From Coprococcus sp. (GTDB lineage: Bacteria > Bacillota > Clostridia > Lachnospirales > Lachnospiraceae), in assembly GCA_016297325.1 (NCBI GenBank), contig JAEDGW010000027.1, positions 1 through 24,827 on the forward strand: a stretch of DNA of 24,827 nt, given 5' to 3'. Below, piece after piece: positions 14,531 to 21,875 of the stretch; position 1 is the first letter of the stretch, and every line of letters starts with the position of its first letter. The notes beneath the pieces were generated by a model, which worked only from the letters and a program-made list of their open reading frames with translations, was not told where the DNA came from and did not search any database. The translations under genes were made by a program, and so were the position numbers.

Positions 14531-15262
14531 TCAATTCAGGCTGCGGATTATTCTGTTTGCAAAAAGTCTTTGAAGCTGGGTGTATCTTCTTCTGCTCACA
14601 GGGATGCTCTCGCCGTTGCTCATGTTCACCTGGGTTTTTGTAAAAGATACAACGTGCCGGATGTTTACAAGATAGCCTCTGCGGGGTGAAAAGAATCCGC
14701 TGGGCGTGAGTTCCTTTTCCCATGTCTGCAGGATGCCTTTACCGGTAAAGGTATAGTTGGTAAGGACGTATTCAAGCATGGAGTTGTCGCTGTTTGAAGT
14801 TTTTATGTACAGGATATCATTTATCACAGTGACCCTGCCGGTTCCCTGGTCATCCAGTATGACTCTGGATGTGTGTGATTTTGTGTACTTGTGCATGATC
14901 GATGCGAACAGTTTGGATATGACCGAGGTGCTCACCGGTTTTGTGATGAACTGAAAAGGCTGTACCTCAAAACTGTCGCGCATATACTCGGGATATGACG
15001 TGACAAATATGATAAACACATCATCGTTTCCCTCGTTTCTCAGATGGCGGGCGGTGGTTATACCTGACTGCGCAGGCATCTCAATATCAAGAAATATGAT
15101 ATTGAACGGATTCTTGTGGTGAGTCTGTACAAGTGCTGCGCCTGAGTCAAAATGTTCTATATCGAAGTGTATATCATACTTTTTGCCGTATTTTGTAATC
15201 TGATTTGAAAGCGTCACGATGTCTTCCGGTGAATCATCACACAAAGCTACTCTGAAATGCAT
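14531..15262 (-). CDS. agrA: AgrA-type LytTR response regulator
   Basis: The protein has 243 residues. Receiver domain (1-125): acidic pair Asp9/Asp10, phospho-acceptor Asp59 in FLDIEMP, Thr88, and Lys108 in FITKP. C-terminal LytTR DNA-binding domain (about 140-240): ILYIKTSNSDNSMLEY, FFSPRRGYLVNIRHVVSF, VSRRRYTQL. Family role: phosphorylated by the AgrC-type kinase, binds paired direct repeats at target promoters. Start choice: AGGAGAG lies 5 nt before the ATG at 15262 and the REC domain begins there (MHFRVALCDD); an open frame to 15409 only overlaps agrB. The first 16 nt overlap the end of agrB, which implies coupled translation. I found no certain LytTR repeats in the nearby intergenic region. 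Confidence 0.93.
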   Translation of the reverse strand: MHFRVALCDDSPEDIVTLSNQITKYGKKYDIHFDIEHFDSGAALVQTHHKNPFNIIFLDIEMPAQSGITTARHLRNEGNDDVFIIFVTSYPEYMRDSFEVQPFQFITKPVSTSVISKLFASIMHKYTKSHTSRVILDDQGTGRVTVINDILYIKTSNSDNSMLEYVLTNYTFTGKGILQTWEKELTPSGFFSPRRGYLVNIRHVVSFTKTQVNMSNGESIPVSRRRYTQLQRLFANRIIRSLN

Positions 15263-15834
15263 TTTTCTCTCCTGTTCTTTGCAAAACCAATATATAATCC
15301 TAGTGTACTTTCTGTCATACACAGAGTGATGGCTCCGTAATATAGTGTCTGTCTGGAAAGTACAAGTATTAAATACAACACACTCATGATAACACAAGTT
15401 TTGATGCAAAGACGGAGAAGTTTTGATTTTTGTTCTGTATTAAGTCTTTTGTTTGGCGTGTCTACAGGTGCTATAGGAAGTATAAGTCCCCATAGAAGTG
15501 CATATATGGCTGCCCAGTATGGATTTATGTAGGGCTCTAGTACCGGGACAATGATTATAGTGAGTATATATGAGCCGTATGACAGGATATTGCACATCCA
15601 TGGTGTGCTGGCATGAAATCCTCCGGCGAAGTGACGCATGGGAATAGTCACTGCAAGGAAGCAGAGTGTTATGATAAAATGGCCTGACACAACACCTATG
15701 ATAAGGACTATCGCGTCGAATAATAACTGTTCGATTATGTAATCAAAAAGGTACGCGTATATATTTTTCTGTGCAGATTCGATCTGGCTGTCCTCTGAAA
15801 GTGTATCTGCGATAAAGGATCCTATATGCTTCAT
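15247..15834 (-). CDS. agrB: AgrB-type peptide-processing membrane protease
   Basis: The protein has 195 residues, typical of AgrB. Several membrane helices are present (about 40-63, 85-110, 145-162, 165-185). The catalytic pair is clear: His74 in the RHFAGGFHA block and Cys81, seven residues later, the same spacing as His77/Cys84 of S. aureus AgrB. Family role: cuts the AgrD precursor after the ring-forming segment and makes the thiolactone, in the inner membrane. GGAGG lies about 10 nt before the ATG. It is first in the minus-strand operon, overlapping agrA by 16 nt. The peptide gene is not next to it on this strand; the candidate is the divergent gene at 16171-16326. Confidence 0.95.
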   Translation of the reverse strand: MKHIGSFIADTLSEDSQIESAQKNIYAYLFDYIIEQLLFDAIVLIIGVVSGHFIITLCFLAVTIPMRHFAGGFHASTPWMCNILSYGSYILTIIIVPVLEPYINPYWAAIYALLWGLILPIAPVDTPNKRLNTEQKSKLLRLCIKTCVIMSVLYLILVLSRQTLYYGAITLCMTESTLGLYIGFAKNRREKCISE

Positions 15835-15882
15835 TGTGTTAGACCTCCCTGTAATTTTATTTCCCTGTCTGAGGATAGACGG

Positions 15883-15907
15883 CGTTGCATGTTCTGTTCA
15901 TGCGACG
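15883..15907. repeat. Inverted repeat in the agrB leader
   Basis: CGTTGCATG (15883-15891) and CATGCGACG (15899-15907) pair, with one mismatch, around a 7-nt loop. It lies just downstream of the candidate agrB promoter, so it could be an operator or an mRNA hairpin. Confidence 0.5.
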
Positions 15908-15910
15908 TTT

Positions 15911-15939
15911 GATATATCATTTAGTGCGTTGTGTTGAAA
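15911..15939 (-). promoter_or_regulatory. Candidate agrB promoter
   Basis: On the minus strand TTTCAA (15939-15934), a 17-nt spacer and TATATC (15916-15911) are seen. Both boxes are imperfect. GTGCGTT (15924-15930) and AACGCAC (15964-15970) form an inverted repeat around its upstream half. Confidence 0.35.
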
Positions 15940-15999
15940 TGACAGGTCATATATTTTAAGAATAACGCACAGACGTGGGAAGGTGTGTTTTTTTCCGGC

Positions 16000-16063
16000 G
16001 AACGGTCGAAAATGGGGGGCGAGTGGTCATCGGATACCACTCACCCCCAAATTTCGACCGTTC
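16000..16063. repeat. Large near-perfect palindrome between agrB and agrD
   Basis: Two 28-bp arms (16000-16027 and 16036-16063) match at 25 positions around an 8-nt centre (CATCGGAT). The ends read GAACGGTCGAAA and TTTCGACCGTTC. A T-run (15988-15994) lies before it and an A-run (16070-16075) after it, the reverse of what a terminator needs. It lies upstream of both divergent promoters, so it is unlikely to be transcribed. It could be an operator, an insulator or a miniature mobile repeat. Confidence 0.85.
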
Positions 16064-16095
16064 ACCCTTAAAAAAGACATTCTTAAATATAATTA

Positions 16096-16104
16096 TGCTA
16101 GAAT
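16096..16104 (+). promoter_or_regulatory. Candidate agrD promoter (extended -10)
   Basis: TGC followed by TAGAAT (16099-16104) makes an extended -10, about 60 nt before the agrD ribosome site. No good -35 is visible; such promoters often need an activator, which would suit a LytTR-controlled gene. Confidence 0.45.
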
Positions 16105-16170
16105 ACAAAAAGATGGTCGATTATCTATGAGTAGCAGTTGTGATTTTGTTTTTAAGTGGGAGGAAACAGC

Positions 16171-16326
16171 ATGAAGAGTACAATTATGAAGTTTATCTGT
16201 AAGTATGGCGCAAGACTTTGTGCAGTGGCATTGGCAGTTGCTCCACTCGCATCAGAGGCATGCAAGATGAAGTATTATCAGCCAGAGGAGCCAGAAGGAC
16301 TCAGAGAGTTCGCAATGAAGAGATAA
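16171..16326 (+). CDS. agrD: AgrD-like cyclic autoinducer peptide precursor
   Basis: The product has 51 residues, with GGGAGGAAA 7 nt before the ATG. It has an amphipathic, membrane-active leader (MKSTIMKFICKYGARLCAV, then Ala/Leu-rich), a ring segment starting at Cys31, and an acidic tail YQPEEPEGL. The pattern aligns with Listeria AgrD, where ACFMFV is followed by YEPKSP; here ACKMKY is followed by YQPEEP. Family role: AgrB cuts after the ring segment and links the Cys thiol to the new C-terminus, giving an exported thiolactone signal for AgrC. I predict a five-residue ring, Cys-Lys-Met-Lys-Tyr. Odd: it is divergent from agrB rather than directly downstream, across 336 bp. Cys10 and Cys17 in the leader are extra. 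Easily missed because of its size. Confidence 0.88.
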   Translation: MKSTIMKFICKYGARLCAVALAVAPLASEACKMKYYQPEEPEGLREFAMKR

Positions 16327-16426
16327 TCAGAGCGCTGATTTGTGAACATTACGAACAGCCTCACCATCTGATTGCAACGTACGGGTAAATGGAGATGGTG
16401 TTGGACTGAAAACTTATGATGAGCAT

Positions 16427-16467
16427 ATGACAGACGAAGGTTTCTGTCATTAATATCGCATTTTTTT
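16427..16467 (+). terminator. Probable agrD terminator
   Basis: ATGACAGA (16427-16434) pairs with TCTGTCAT (16443-16450). A run of seven T follows at 16461-16467, some 10 nt further on; bulged pairing of flanking GC and ATAT can extend the stem toward it. Upstream, CACCATCT/AGATGGTG (16362-16369 with 16393-16400) forms another stem in the same 3'-UTR. Confidence 0.5.
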
Positions 16468-16492
16468 GAGGGGAGAATGAGATATATTGAGT

Positions 16493-16529
16493 AGCGGTAC
16501 TGTTTAAAAATGGTGCCGCTGTTTTTCTT
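16493..16529 (+). terminator. Intrinsic terminator upstream of the small membrane protein gene
   Basis: AGCGGTAC (16493-16500) pairs with GTGCCGCT (16513-16520), one G-U pair, with a 12-nt loop, and is followed by GTTTTTCTTT. It insulates the next gene from agrD read-through. Confidence 0.75.
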
Positions 16530-16556
16530 TATACCGGGTTTTTGATGTGTTATACT
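16528..16556 (+). promoter_or_regulatory. Candidate promoter of the small membrane protein gene
   Basis: TTTATA (16528-16533), a 17-nt spacer and TATACT (16551-16556) preceded by TGT (extended -10). It follows directly on the terminator and leaves a leader of about 40 nt. Confidence 0.5.
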
Positions 16557-16600
16557 ATGTGAATACAAGAGATTACACATGTCATAAGAAAGGAATCAGT

Positions 16601-17212
16601 ATGAAGAAAGAAGATAAATTCACCTACGTGGGTGGAGATGATGCGGAACAGTTGGAACTTGATGACCGCGATATGCAGGTTATTGAAGATGCGGGCAAAG
16701 AGAGAAAGAAGAAGATCATCATAGCAGTTTCGGCTGCATTGATTGCTGTGATCGTTGTCGCTGTCTATCTGGCTGTGACGATAGCCGGTGCAGGCGCATC
16801 CAAGAGCAAAAAGCTGGTCGAGACATATATGGCAGGACTTGCCGATGCGGATATTGATAAGGTAAAGAGCGTGATGGATCCTGATACACTTGCCAATCAG
16901 GCGACAGACAGTCTCATCCAGATATTCCAGACGTATAAGGAGAGTGAAGAATTTTCTTATACTGTAGACTACACCATGGGAGATGGCCATAAAGCTGAAA
17001 GCGGCAATCTGGAAGCCGTGAGCAATACGTTATACAGCAAATCAGCAAAGAATACAGGGATCACCAAAGGATATGTTATCCCTGTGAGCATCACTATGAA
17101 TCTGTCGTACAAGGGGACTACAACGCCGAATTCTGTTGATCTGGATATCATCTGTTATGAAAAGGACGGCGAGTGGTATCTTGGCGGAACTATTGAGAGC
17201 GATACAGAGTAG
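16601..17212 (+). CDS. Single-pass membrane protein, NTF2-like/DUF4878-type exterior domain
   Basis: The protein has 203 residues. Start: AAAGGA lies just before ATG 16601; an in-frame ATG at 16547 is inside the promoter and has no ribosome site. Seen: an acidic cytoplasmic N-terminus (about 1-37), KERKKK as a stop-transfer anchor, one membrane helix (about 38-62), then an extracytoplasmic domain of about 135 residues. That domain begins with a helical block (KKLVETYMAGLADADIDKVKSVMDPDTL) and ends in strands and DGEWYLGGTI, the layout of small NTF2-like domains such as DUF4878. I do not recognise a specific family or function. Codon use is like its neighbours. It ends at a hairpin shared with the convergent surface-protein gene. 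Confidence 0.75.
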   Translation: MKKEDKFTYVGGDDAEQLELDDRDMQVIEDAGKERKKKIIIAVSAALIAVIVVAVYLAVTIAGAGASKSKKLVETYMAGLADADIDKVKSVMDPDTLANQATDSLIQIFQTYKESEEFSYTVDYTMGDGHKAESGNLEAVSNTLYSKSAKNTGITKGYVIPVSITMNLSYKGTTTPNSVDLDIICYEKDGEWYLGGTIESDTE

Positions 17213-17268
17213 AGTCAGTTGGAGTAGATACAAACAAGAAAATAAGTAGATCTGCAGGACTGGAATAC

Positions 17269-17336
17269 AAAAGCTCCGGCGATCATATTATGTGTGCCGT
17301 ATATCTGGTACTATCATATGATCGCCGGAGCTTTTT
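17269..17336. terminator. Bidirectional terminator with 20-bp perfect stem
   Basis: AAAAGCTCCGGCGATCATAT (17269-17288) pairs with its exact complement at 17316-17335, with a 27-nt loop. T-runs on both strands (CTTTTT on plus, CTTTTG on minus) let it end both convergent transcripts. Confidence 0.93.
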
Positions 17337-17350
17337 ACGTTTATTTCAGC

Positions 17351-19552
17351 TTATTTCTTTCGCATTCCTGAGATGAGGATGATGGCAAATGAGATAAGTA
17401 TTGTTGCAAGAACTGTTATGAGGATAACCAGCTGAAGATTGTGTACCTTGTTCTTGGTCTTGTCCACGGATGCGTAGTTGTCTATATGTCTGCTGCTCTT
17501 TTCCGTGGTGACTTCTGTCGTATCCTCTGAAGTTGAATGAGCTCTTGTCGTGATATCCGCAAATGTCGTAGGCTCCGAGGTAGTCGGAGTATAGACATAT
17601 CTTGTTGTGTCCTGCGTGGTAACTTCTGTCGTTGTCTGTGTGGTCGCCTGAGTCGTGGACTGCTGTGTTGTGACCATCGGCGTTGTTGTTGTGGAATCGG
17701 CTTTGTCGACATAGAAGTCAGTCACGGCATCTCCTGCCTTTGATCTTATTATCAGAGAATGGTTTCCGATGGATAAGGTCTCAAGGAACGATGCTTTGAG
17801 TTCGATGATGATGCTTCCCTCTTTCTTGGTGTAGTATGAGGAATCAAGCTCCTTGCCGTCTACCAGGACACATATAAAGTCTTCATAATTGGCGTTGGAT
17901 CTGAACTTTACGGTGTCCTTGCTGGATTTCTTCCATCTTGATCCCTTGCCGCCTATGATGTCAGGCGATGATTTGCTGAGTACAGTGTCGTCCTTGGTTA
18001 TCTCTGTGGAACATGCCTGATCCTTGAAATATTTGCCACAGGAAGGACAATACCAATATTCTATGTTGCCGTCGCTGGATGCTGTTGCCTCAACACGGTT
18101 AAACTTCTGAAGTCCGCTGTGGTTGTGAGGGTTTAATGAACCGTATTCCGCATCACAAATAATACATTTTGCTTTCGCGCTGCAGGTTGCCTTTCCGCCG
18201 TAGCAGTCCTGGATGACTGTGTATCCACATCCGGAATTCAGGCATTTTCTTGAGTGGGTGCTGCCGTTTCCGTCGGTTTTCCATTTGCTGAGGTTATGGC
18301 TGCCTTTTGCCGCTTTGACCACGGCGCCGCAGTATTTGCAGAGGAGTGCGGTGGTACAGTTACCATCGTCGGCCTCCGGTGTATGCTTTTTATTTACAGT
18401 TACTGATATGGTTGTGCTGTTGCCGGCTTTGTCGGTTGCCACGATGGTACGTGAAGTTCCGGTTGCGGCAAGTTTCAGTGAGCCGTCTGCATCTGGTTTC
18501 TTTGCCGTGCCGTCTATAGTCACTTTTGATAAGTTTGCATCGGTGACGGTCATGGTTGCTGTCTTGCAGTACACGCCGCCATCTTCAATACCGCTGATGA
18601 CAGGGGCTTCGCTGTCGACCACGATACCCGGGGTAGATGCAAAAGCGGTCTTGTCATCCAGAGTGAATCTTGCATAGACTATGTATGATCCATCGCCGTC
18701 CAGATCAAATGCGCCTTCGTACCCATTCATGTCTGCGCTTTTAAGTGCATCCTCAGACATGGCCTGATCTGTCACAAGGTATTCAATGGTTGCGCCTTGG
18801 TCGGAACAGGAGATGCTTACTGTCTGATTCTTCTTATAATATGTGTCAAATGAGACGCTGCCCTGGAGTCCGTCCCAGCTCTTCTTGCCGATGATGATCT
18901 TGCCCGAAGGGCCGTTTTGTGAAGACCATACGGCATAGAATGTAAGGTTTCTCTTGTCGGCAGAGCCGTCTATGTCGTCGTACTGTAATCCTTTGTCTGC
19001 GGCATCCGTAAATGTACTCGTATAGATGAGGTTCACAAGGTTTCCCGAGCCGTCAGATGATGTGCTCCAGCCTTTGAAATCGTAACCGTCACGGACCGGT
19101 ACATAGGCGTTCAGTGCCACTGCATAGCCGCTTCCGGCCACGGCGAAGTCATATGTTCCGGCGTCCTGATCGTTTATCTTTCCACCGTTTGCATCCAGGG
19201 TGAATGTGAGTCCTGATCCTGAATAATCGTTCTTGGTGTATGTGGCAAGCAGCTTTATCCTGTTTGAGTCTGAGGCAAAATCAGAACTGCTGATGGATGT
19301 CACTTTCTTCTTGCCGTTGTACCATCCGGTGAATGTGAAGCCGTCCTGTTTCGGTGTGTAGCTGCCAAGATCCACCGTTCCAAAGCTGTCCTTAGGTGCG
19401 CTTATCTCTGTGGTTGACTCTCCATCTATCTGTCCTCCCGCACAGTCAAGCTCCAGATAGTATGTATCCGGGTCATCTTCCGCAAATGCTGTTACACATG
19501 AAATGCATAAAATGGCGGACATGACCAGAATCATTCGTAGTATTTTTTTCAT
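17351..19552 (-). CDS. Large membrane-anchored surface protein with InlB-like repeats, Cys pairs and Thr-rich stalk
   Basis: The protein has 733 residues; AAGGAGGGG precedes the ATG. It has a signal peptide (1-24, cut near AFA-E). Two InlB/Flg_new-type repeats follow, recognised by the Gly-Trp signatures FTFTGWYNG (about 30-106) and YDFKGWSTS (about 115-210). Next come Ig-like beta regions (about 230-390, including VDSEAPVISGIEDGG and ATDKAGNSTTISV), a Cys-rich region (399-515) with several CxxC pairs (405/408, 463/466, 502/505), another beta domain (about 545-615), a Thr-rich stalk (619-685) that is a likely glycosylation or spacer region, and a C-terminal membrane helix (about 705-727) ending RKK. 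There is no LPxTG sorting signal, so it is held by the membrane helix. Likely an adhesin or envelope protein; ligand unknown. A consensus TATAAT lies at 19620-19615 (minus) without a good -35. Confidence 0.85.
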   Translation of the reverse strand: MKKILRMILVMSAILCISCVTAFAEDDPDTYYLELDCAGGQIDGESTTEISAPKDSFGTVDLGSYTPKQDGFTFTGWYNGKKKVTSISSSDFASDSNRIKLLATYTKNDYSGSGLTFTLDANGGKINDQDAGTYDFAVAGSGYAVALNAYVPVRDGYDFKGWSTSSDGSGNLVNLIYTSTFTDAADKGLQYDDIDGSADKRNLTFYAVWSSQNGPSGKIIIGKKSWDGLQGSVSFDTYYKKNQTVSISCSDQGATIEYLVTDQAMSEDALKSADMNGYEGAFDLDGDGSYIVYARFTLDDKTAFASTPGIVVDSEAPVISGIEDGGVYCKTATMTVTDANLSKVTIDGTAKKPDADGSLKLAATGTSRTIVATDKAGNSTTISVTVNKKHTPEADDGNCTTALLCKYCGAVVKAAKGSHNLSKWKTDGNGSTHSRKCLNSGCGYTVIQDCYGGKATCSAKAKCIICDAEYGSLNPHNHSGLQKFNRVEATASSDGNIEYWYCPSCGKYFKDQACSTEITKDDTVLSKSSPDIIGGKGSRWKKSSKDTVKFRSNANYEDFICVLVDGKELDSSYYTKKEGSIIIELKASFLETLSIGNHSLIIRSKAGDAVTDFYVDKADSTTTTPMVTTQQSTTQATTQTTTEVTTQDTTRYVYTPTTSEPTTFADITTRAHSTSEDTTEVTTEKSSRHIDNYASVDKTKNKVHNLQLVILITVLATILISFAIILISGMRKK

Positions 19553-19654
19553 AAAACCCCTCCTTTATGTTGAGCATTATCTTCCAAAAAAAACATGATA
19601 ATTATATTAATTTTATTATATGCCCCCCTTAAAAACAATCATATGAAATAAAAA

Positions 19655-19729
19655 TTAATAAGAAGAAAGAACGGCTTTCAAAGCAGCATGTATTGAAGGT
19701 GACATGTACTGTACTTTGAAAGCCGTTCT
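19655..19729 (-). terminator. Terminator of the aldose epimerase gene
   Basis: AGAACGGCTTTCAAAG (19668-19683) pairs exactly with 19714-19729. The 30-nt loop contains a further CATGT/ACATG stem. Read on the minus strand it is followed by TTCTTCTTATTAATTTTT, a U-rich tract. It separates the epimerase from the surface-protein gene. Confidence 0.85.
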
Positions 19730-19746
19730 CCTATGCGCTGGTATAT

Positions 19747-20751
19747 TTATGCCAGTGTAAAGATGCGCTCTTTTACGGTCTTTGACTCGCCTGGTGCAAG
19801 TTCTGTGTATCCTGTTATTGCAGGATCGCCGGAAAGATTTGGTGCGTCGATGTTCCAGCTCATTGGCTCTGGACAGAAGTAACCCTTGTCGCCGTGGTCA
19901 TTCCACATGATCCAGAACTTCATGGTCTCGTCAACCTCGTAGCAGATCCTCTTGCCTGTTGCAGTGTCGGTGATGATGACTCCGTAGAATGGCTCGCCAT
20001 CAAGAGTGTTCATCTGGGCTGTGTACAGATCGTTGTCTATATCCTTGAGAACAGGAACCATGGTGCCGTTCTTGTACTGCAGATCATAATCAGTAATAGG
20101 AAGGTTCTTCTCAGTAGGGATCGCATGTTCGTCGAGCTCCCATTTGTCGCCTATAGGTACGCAGAGACGCACATCCTCACCCTTGCCTGTGCCGGTGAAA
20201 GGTCCTTTGAATGCTATGTGGTTGCACACGCCGTATGGCATCTGCTTATCTGAAAGATTTGTCAGGGTGAATTCATAGTTAAGTCCGTCAGGTGTGAGAG
20301 TGAATGTGTAATCAGCTCTGAAACTTACCGGATATGTCTGGAAAAATTCATCGTTCTCATCATATGTATATGAAGTCTTTCCGATTGCCTTGTCGCCGTC
20401 GACAGTTATCTCTTCTATATTATGGTTTCTCAGATGGAGAAATCCGTGGAGATGGTTGCCGAGCGGATCGTTGCATGGAAAATGGTACATGGCATCTGAA
20501 GTCTTCAGGTTGCCGTGTGACAGTCTGTTAGGAAGATACAGGGTAGGCATTCCGTATATCTCAGCCGCTGCCTTGAGCTGCGCTGGAGTCATGGAAGGAT
20601 CGTTCCTGAGAACGTCGATATCCAGAGCTGTGTTTTCCAGTTTCATGACATTGCTTCCGTTAAATGGAGCTATGACAGCGTGGTAGTCGCCGGATCTGAG
20701 GTCGATGCATGCCTCACCTTTGTAATCGATTTTCTGTGCGGTTGTGTTCAT
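19747..20751 (-). CDS. Aldose 1-epimerase family protein (mutarotase)
   Basis: The protein has 334 residues, near the usual size; GAGGAGAG lies before the ATG. Family reaction: interconverts alpha and beta anomers of aldohexoses, here plausibly glucose or a related sugar released by the glucan-degrading enzymes of this window. Seen: the first active-site region GNHLHGFLHLRN (His100, His102), the second CNHIAF (His178), and a late acidic residue in CPEPMSW (Glu295), in positions expected for catalytic and sugar-binding residues of the family. The fold is all beta. No signal peptide, so cytoplasmic. It is a single gene with its own terminator. It may act on substituted sugars (YeaD-like or galactose mutarotase-like proteins look alike by eye), so I leave the symbol blank. 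Confidence 0.88.
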   Translation of the reverse strand: MNTTAQKIDYKGEACIDLRSGDYHAVIAPFNGSNVMKLENTALDIDVLRNDPSMTPAQLKAAAEIYGMPTLYLPNRLSHGNLKTSDAMYHFPCNDPLGNHLHGFLHLRNHNIEEITVDGDKAIGKTSYTYDENDEFFQTYPVSFRADYTFTLTPDGLNYEFTLTNLSDKQMPYGVCNHIAFKGPFTGTGKGEDVRLCVPIGDKWELDEHAIPTEKNLPITDYDLQYKNGTMVPVLKDIDNDLYTAQMNTLDGEPFYGVIITDTATGKRICYEVDETMKFWIMWNDHGDKGYFCPEPMSWNIDAPNLSGDPAITGYTELAPGESKTVKERIFTLA

Positions 20752-20976
20752 ATATACTCTCCTCTTATAATTACATTATATTTATAGCTTTTTCACCTTT
20801 TTCATAGTAACACTTCACAAATAAGGTGTCTACTCAAAATGGACGGTATATCGTCAAAATGTATGATACTTACATATAAAAACACTGTGTTCTTGATTAT
20901 TTTTTCATTAATTGTTATACTGTCACATGAAATTCTGAAAATGAGTATTTTAGTGTTGATTATTTCGGAGGTCACA

Positions 20977-21855
20977 GTGACTAAGGATATAAATAACAGA
21001 TATAGAAAAAAGATAAAAAGACAGAGGCGTCACAGACGAATGCAGCTGTTCGAGAGCGCTGTCGGAGCTATAGTTGCGATAATCTTTGTCTGCGCACTTG
21101 GCCAAGGCAATCTCAGGAAGAATGTCAGCGGCCAGGAGATGGACAGGCCCGAGGGTGGAACATCTGCACAGATAAGTGAGAGCGTGACTGAAGATGTGTC
21201 GTCAGATACGGATGCAGCCATGAAAGCTTCGATGCAGCCACAGTCTGGTAAAGATATGGATGCCTCAAAATATGTGGCAGATGACAGTTATTTTTCGTCA
21301 TCACTGCTTATAGGTGATTCCCGTGCCGAGACGCTTGGGCTTTACAGCGATATGCCATCATGGAACGTATGCGCATCCAAGAATCTGGATGTGGAGAGTG
21401 TATCCACGCTTAAGATGGTGGACTGCGGGGCAGGGCAGAAGTGTACAGTGCTGGAGATGCTTCAGGACCATTCATATAGTACGATATATATATCATTTGG
21501 CATAGAGGAACTCAATTGGTATAATGCGAGATATATCAATGCATACAGGGCTTTGCTGGACAATATCACAAAGCTTCAACCAAACGCAAAGGTATATGTA
21601 ATGTCCACAATTCCTGTGTCAGCGGAGCTCTCTGCAAAAGATGGAGTGTATAACAATCCGGGAATAGACAGACTGAATCTGCTTGTGAGTGAACTTTGCG
21701 GAGCATATGACAATGTTACATATCTGGATGTGGCCAGTGCGGTTGCAAAGGACGGTGTGCTTCCGGATGGTGTGAGCATTGACGGAATCCATTATAATAA
21801 AGAGTTCAGTCAGAAGATAATTGATTATATCAAGACAAATATTGACGTTGAATAG
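20977..21855 (+). CDS. Membrane-anchored SGNH/GDSL-like hydrolase domain protein
   Basis: The protein has 292 residues. Start choice: GGAGG (20967-20971) is 5 nt before GTG 20977; the open frame runs back to 20839 but has no ribosome site there. Seen: a very basic N-terminus (RYRKKIKRQRRHRR), one membrane helix (about 26-42), a polar linker (about 45-100), then an SGNH-like domain: block I LLIGDSRAETL (Ser115), block III region YISFGIEELNW, and block V DGIHY (Asp269, His272). The Ser-Asp-His set fits an esterase or acetyl-transfer role on the outer face. It is followed 20 nt later by a DUF4358 lipoprotein; such pairs occur in Lachnospiraceae with O-acetyltransferases, but none is in the window. 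Cell-envelope glycan acetylation or deacetylation is my inference. Confidence 0.82.
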   Translation: MTKDINNRYRKKIKRQRRHRRMQLFESAVGAIVAIIFVCALGQGNLRKNVSGQEMDRPEGGTSAQISESVTEDVSSDTDAAMKASMQPQSGKDMDASKYVADDSYFSSSLLIGDSRAETLGLYSDMPSWNVCASKNLDVESVSTLKMVDCGAGQKCTVLEMLQDHSYSTIYISFGIEELNWYNARYINAYRALLDNITKLQPNAKVYVMSTIPVSAELSAKDGVYNNPGIDRLNLLVSELCGAYDNVTYLDVASAVAKDGVLPDGVSIDGIHYNKEFSQKIIDYIKTNIDVE

Positions 21856-21875
21856 TAGTGAGGAACTGCGTAGTT

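Noticed and set aside
15263..15409. N-terminal extension of the LytTR regulator
   Set aside because: The receiver domain begins at 15262 behind a good Shine-Dalgarno; the extension only overlaps agrB in another frame.
15988..16075. Terminator reading of the large palindrome
   Set aside because: T-run before and A-run after the stem on the plus strand, and the mirror on the minus strand, are the wrong way round for intrinsic termination.
15983..16174. Plus-strand open frame across the large palindrome
   Set aside because: It has no ribosome site, covers the palindrome and the agrD promoter, and ends over the agrD start.
16547..16600. Longer start for the small membrane protein
   Set aside because: It falls within the promoter and has no ribosome site; ATG 16601 does.
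20839..20976. Longer N-terminus for the SGNH-like protein
   Set aside because: The extra part is AT-rich and unsupported by a ribosome site, while GGAGG stands 5 nt before GTG 20977.
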